A DNA stretch of 5,335 nucleotides from Thioalkalivibrio sp. (GTDB lineage: Bacteria > Pseudomonadota > Gammaproteobacteria > Ectothiorhodospirales > Ectothiorhodospiraceae). The notes below the pieces were generated by a model. It was given only the letters and a program-made list of their open reading frames with translations, was not told where the DNA came from and searched no databases. The DNA lies in contig SKNJ01000053.1 in NCBI GenBank assembly GCA_007120575.1, forward strand, positions 1-5,335, given 5' to 3'. Positions 4,272-5,335 of this stretch are shown here, piece after piece. The position numbers and the translations under genes were made by a program. Within the stretch, counting starts at the first letter, position 1, and the number at the start of each line of letters is the position of its first letter.

Positions 4272-5335
4272 TCAGGCTCGTTCATCGAGCATCCCGCGTG
4301 GCGTGGACGGCGGCGGATCGGGTTCCGGGTCGACGGTCCCTTCGCGCACCGACATCGAAGCTACGGTCAGGTCGCGAGCGGTCAACCGTTCGTGCAGGTA
4401 GGCCGTCGCGCCGCGCAGCTCCTCCACTGTGTCCGGGTGCTCCGCGGTGAAATGCACGCTGAGGCGCTCCTGGTGCCAGCCCAGCGCGACCCGCATCGGT
4501 CCAAGGTCCTGGAGGTCGAGCTTCAGGACCAGTGTCCAGCGTCCTTCCGGGGTGTCTGCCGAACCCCGTTCGCGCTGCAACTGACCAATGATCGACTCGA
4601 TCCCCTGCGGGGTACGGAAGGGAAGTTCAAAGCTCCAGCGTACCGGCCCGTCATCATTGCCGACGGCGGCCTGCAGCGATTGCAGTTGCAGCGTGGTGAT
4701 GCGTTTGATCATGCCCTCGATCAGGCCGGCCAGGCCCAGTCCGGCGGCCAGACCCGCCGGGTGGGCCGGGCCCGTGCCTACGGTTGGGGGTGCGGGGACT
4801 GCGCGTGCGTCGGGGGCCATACGCAGGTGTTCGGCGGCGCGCAGTAGCTGGGCCTTCAGGTCCAGGCTCAGGCTGCCGGCGGGTGGGGCGCCCCGTGCCA
4901 CCTGGCCAAGCATCGCCTCCAGCCAGATCCCGGATTGCTGGATCCGGCCGCGTAATGCCTCGCCTTGCAGGAGCTGGCCGGGGGGAGGCAATTGTTCGAG
5001 CAGGGCTGCAACCGGCCCGGCGGGCGCCGAGCCACTCGTGACGGCGCCGGGGGCAGCGCCGCTGCCCGCTGCCGTTTGCAGCGCTTGCAGGGACGCGGCC
5101 AGCGGGCGCGCACCGGGCAGGTGCTGACGCAGCTCGAGCGCAAGCCACTGGGCCACGTTCGGGGGGCCGGCAGCGGGCCCGCGCGGCGCACCGATGGATG
5201 CATTGCGCGTCATCTCGAGCGGCAACAGGCGGACCTCCAGGCGGGGCTCGGTGCGCACGATCTCGGCTATCACCGGCCGGTTCGCAATGCGCCCGGCCGC
5301 GGTGGTGAGTGCTTCGGGGAGCGGGCCGGCAAGCT
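4272..5335 (-). CDS. fliK: FliK-like flagellar hook-length control protein (5' end outside window)
   Basis: The frame is open from the TGA at 4274-4272 to the right edge (at least 353 codons). A GTG at 5273 is possible as a start, but the frame continues upstream without a stop and with protein-like sequence (PEALTTAAGRIANRPVIAEI), so the true start probably lies beyond 5335. Counting from 5273, residues 1-25 form a beta-rich segment (IVRTEPRLEVRLLPLE). Residues 26-185 are Ala/Pro/Gly/Leu/Gln-rich and variable, as in the ruler part of FliK. Residues about 212-312 match the conserved C-terminal domain (Flg_hook): WSFELPFR (213-220), LVLKLDLQDLGPMRVALGW (248-266) and LSVHFTAEHPDTVEELR (271-287). 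FliK is an exported ruler that makes FlhB switch from hook to filament substrates. The FlhB-C-like gene directly downstream supports this call. A second FliK paralogue elsewhere in the genome cannot be excluded. Confidence 0.85.
   Translation of the reverse strand, partial: LAGPLPEALTTAAGRIANRPVIAEIVRTEPRLEVRLLPLEMTRNASIGAPRGPAAGPPNVAQWLALELRQHLPGARPLAASLQALQTAAGSGAAPGAVTSGSAPAGPVAALLEQLPPPGQLLQGEALRGRIQQSGIWLEAMLGQVARGAPPAGSLSLDLKAQLLRAAEHLRMAPDARAVPAPPTVGTGPAHPAGLAAGLGLAGLIEGMIKRITTLQLQSLQAAVGNDDGPVRWSFELPFRTPQGIESIIGQLQRERGSADTPEGRWTLVLKLDLQDLGPMRVALGWHQERLSVHFTAEHPDTVEELRGATAYLHERLTARDLTVASMSVREGTVDPEPDPPPSTPRGMLDERA

Noticed and set aside
4074..4847. A 257-codon plus-strand open frame opposite fliK and the flhB-like gene
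   Set aside because: It is antisense to two genes with recognisable flagellar domains. It has no ribosome site and no family features, and is a product of GC-rich codon usage.

Overview
The window is a compact, very GC-rich bacterial stretch of flagellar-motor, chemotaxis and flagellar-assembly genes. The order motC-motD-parC-parP-cheW-DUF2802 on the plus strand is the arrangement known from the flagellar/chemotaxis clusters of Pseudomonas-like Gammaproteobacteria. The high GC content and the protein style would fit a gammaproteobacterium such as a member of the Chromatiales/Ectothiorhodospiraceae, but the family is only a guess. No mobile elements, CRISPR arrays, tRNAs or rRNAs are visible, so this looks like core chromosome.

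Plus strand, left to right. The last codons of a MotA-type stator subunit (1-92) are followed 6 nt later by MotD, a MotB-type peptidoglycan-anchored stator subunit (99-998). Its stop overlaps the GTG start of a ParA/MinD-like ATPase of the ParC type (995-1795). That gene in turn overlaps by 4 nt with a ParP-like gene (1792-2529): a short N-terminal motif, a Pro/Ala-rich linker and a degenerate CheW-like domain. A canonical CheW follows (2593-3075). A good sigma-28 (FliA) promoter lies in the last codons of parP, so cheW and the genes behind it can probably be transcribed separately from the stator and partition genes. Downstream come a 62-codon Arg/Pro-rich ORF with a near-ideal ribosome binding site (3162-3350) and a membrane-anchored DUF2802 protein (3446-3880).

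Minus strand. Converging on DUF2802 with only 22 nt between them is a free-standing FlhB C-terminal-domain protein lacking the NPTH cleavage motif (4262-3903). It lies 9 nt downstream of a FliK-like hook-length-control protein (4274 to beyond the right edge).

How they work together: MotC/MotD form the torque-generating stator. ParC and ParP are known in Vibrio to place and stabilise chemosensory arrays at the cell pole, and CheW couples receptors to CheA. FliK and the FlhB C-terminal domain are the two partners in the export-specificity switch that sets hook length. The most interesting under-described part is the leader and body of the small ORF at 3076-3350. Its Shine-Dalgarno sequence can pair with an anti-Shine-Dalgarno sequence just upstream, and that same sequence can instead form a competing hairpin.
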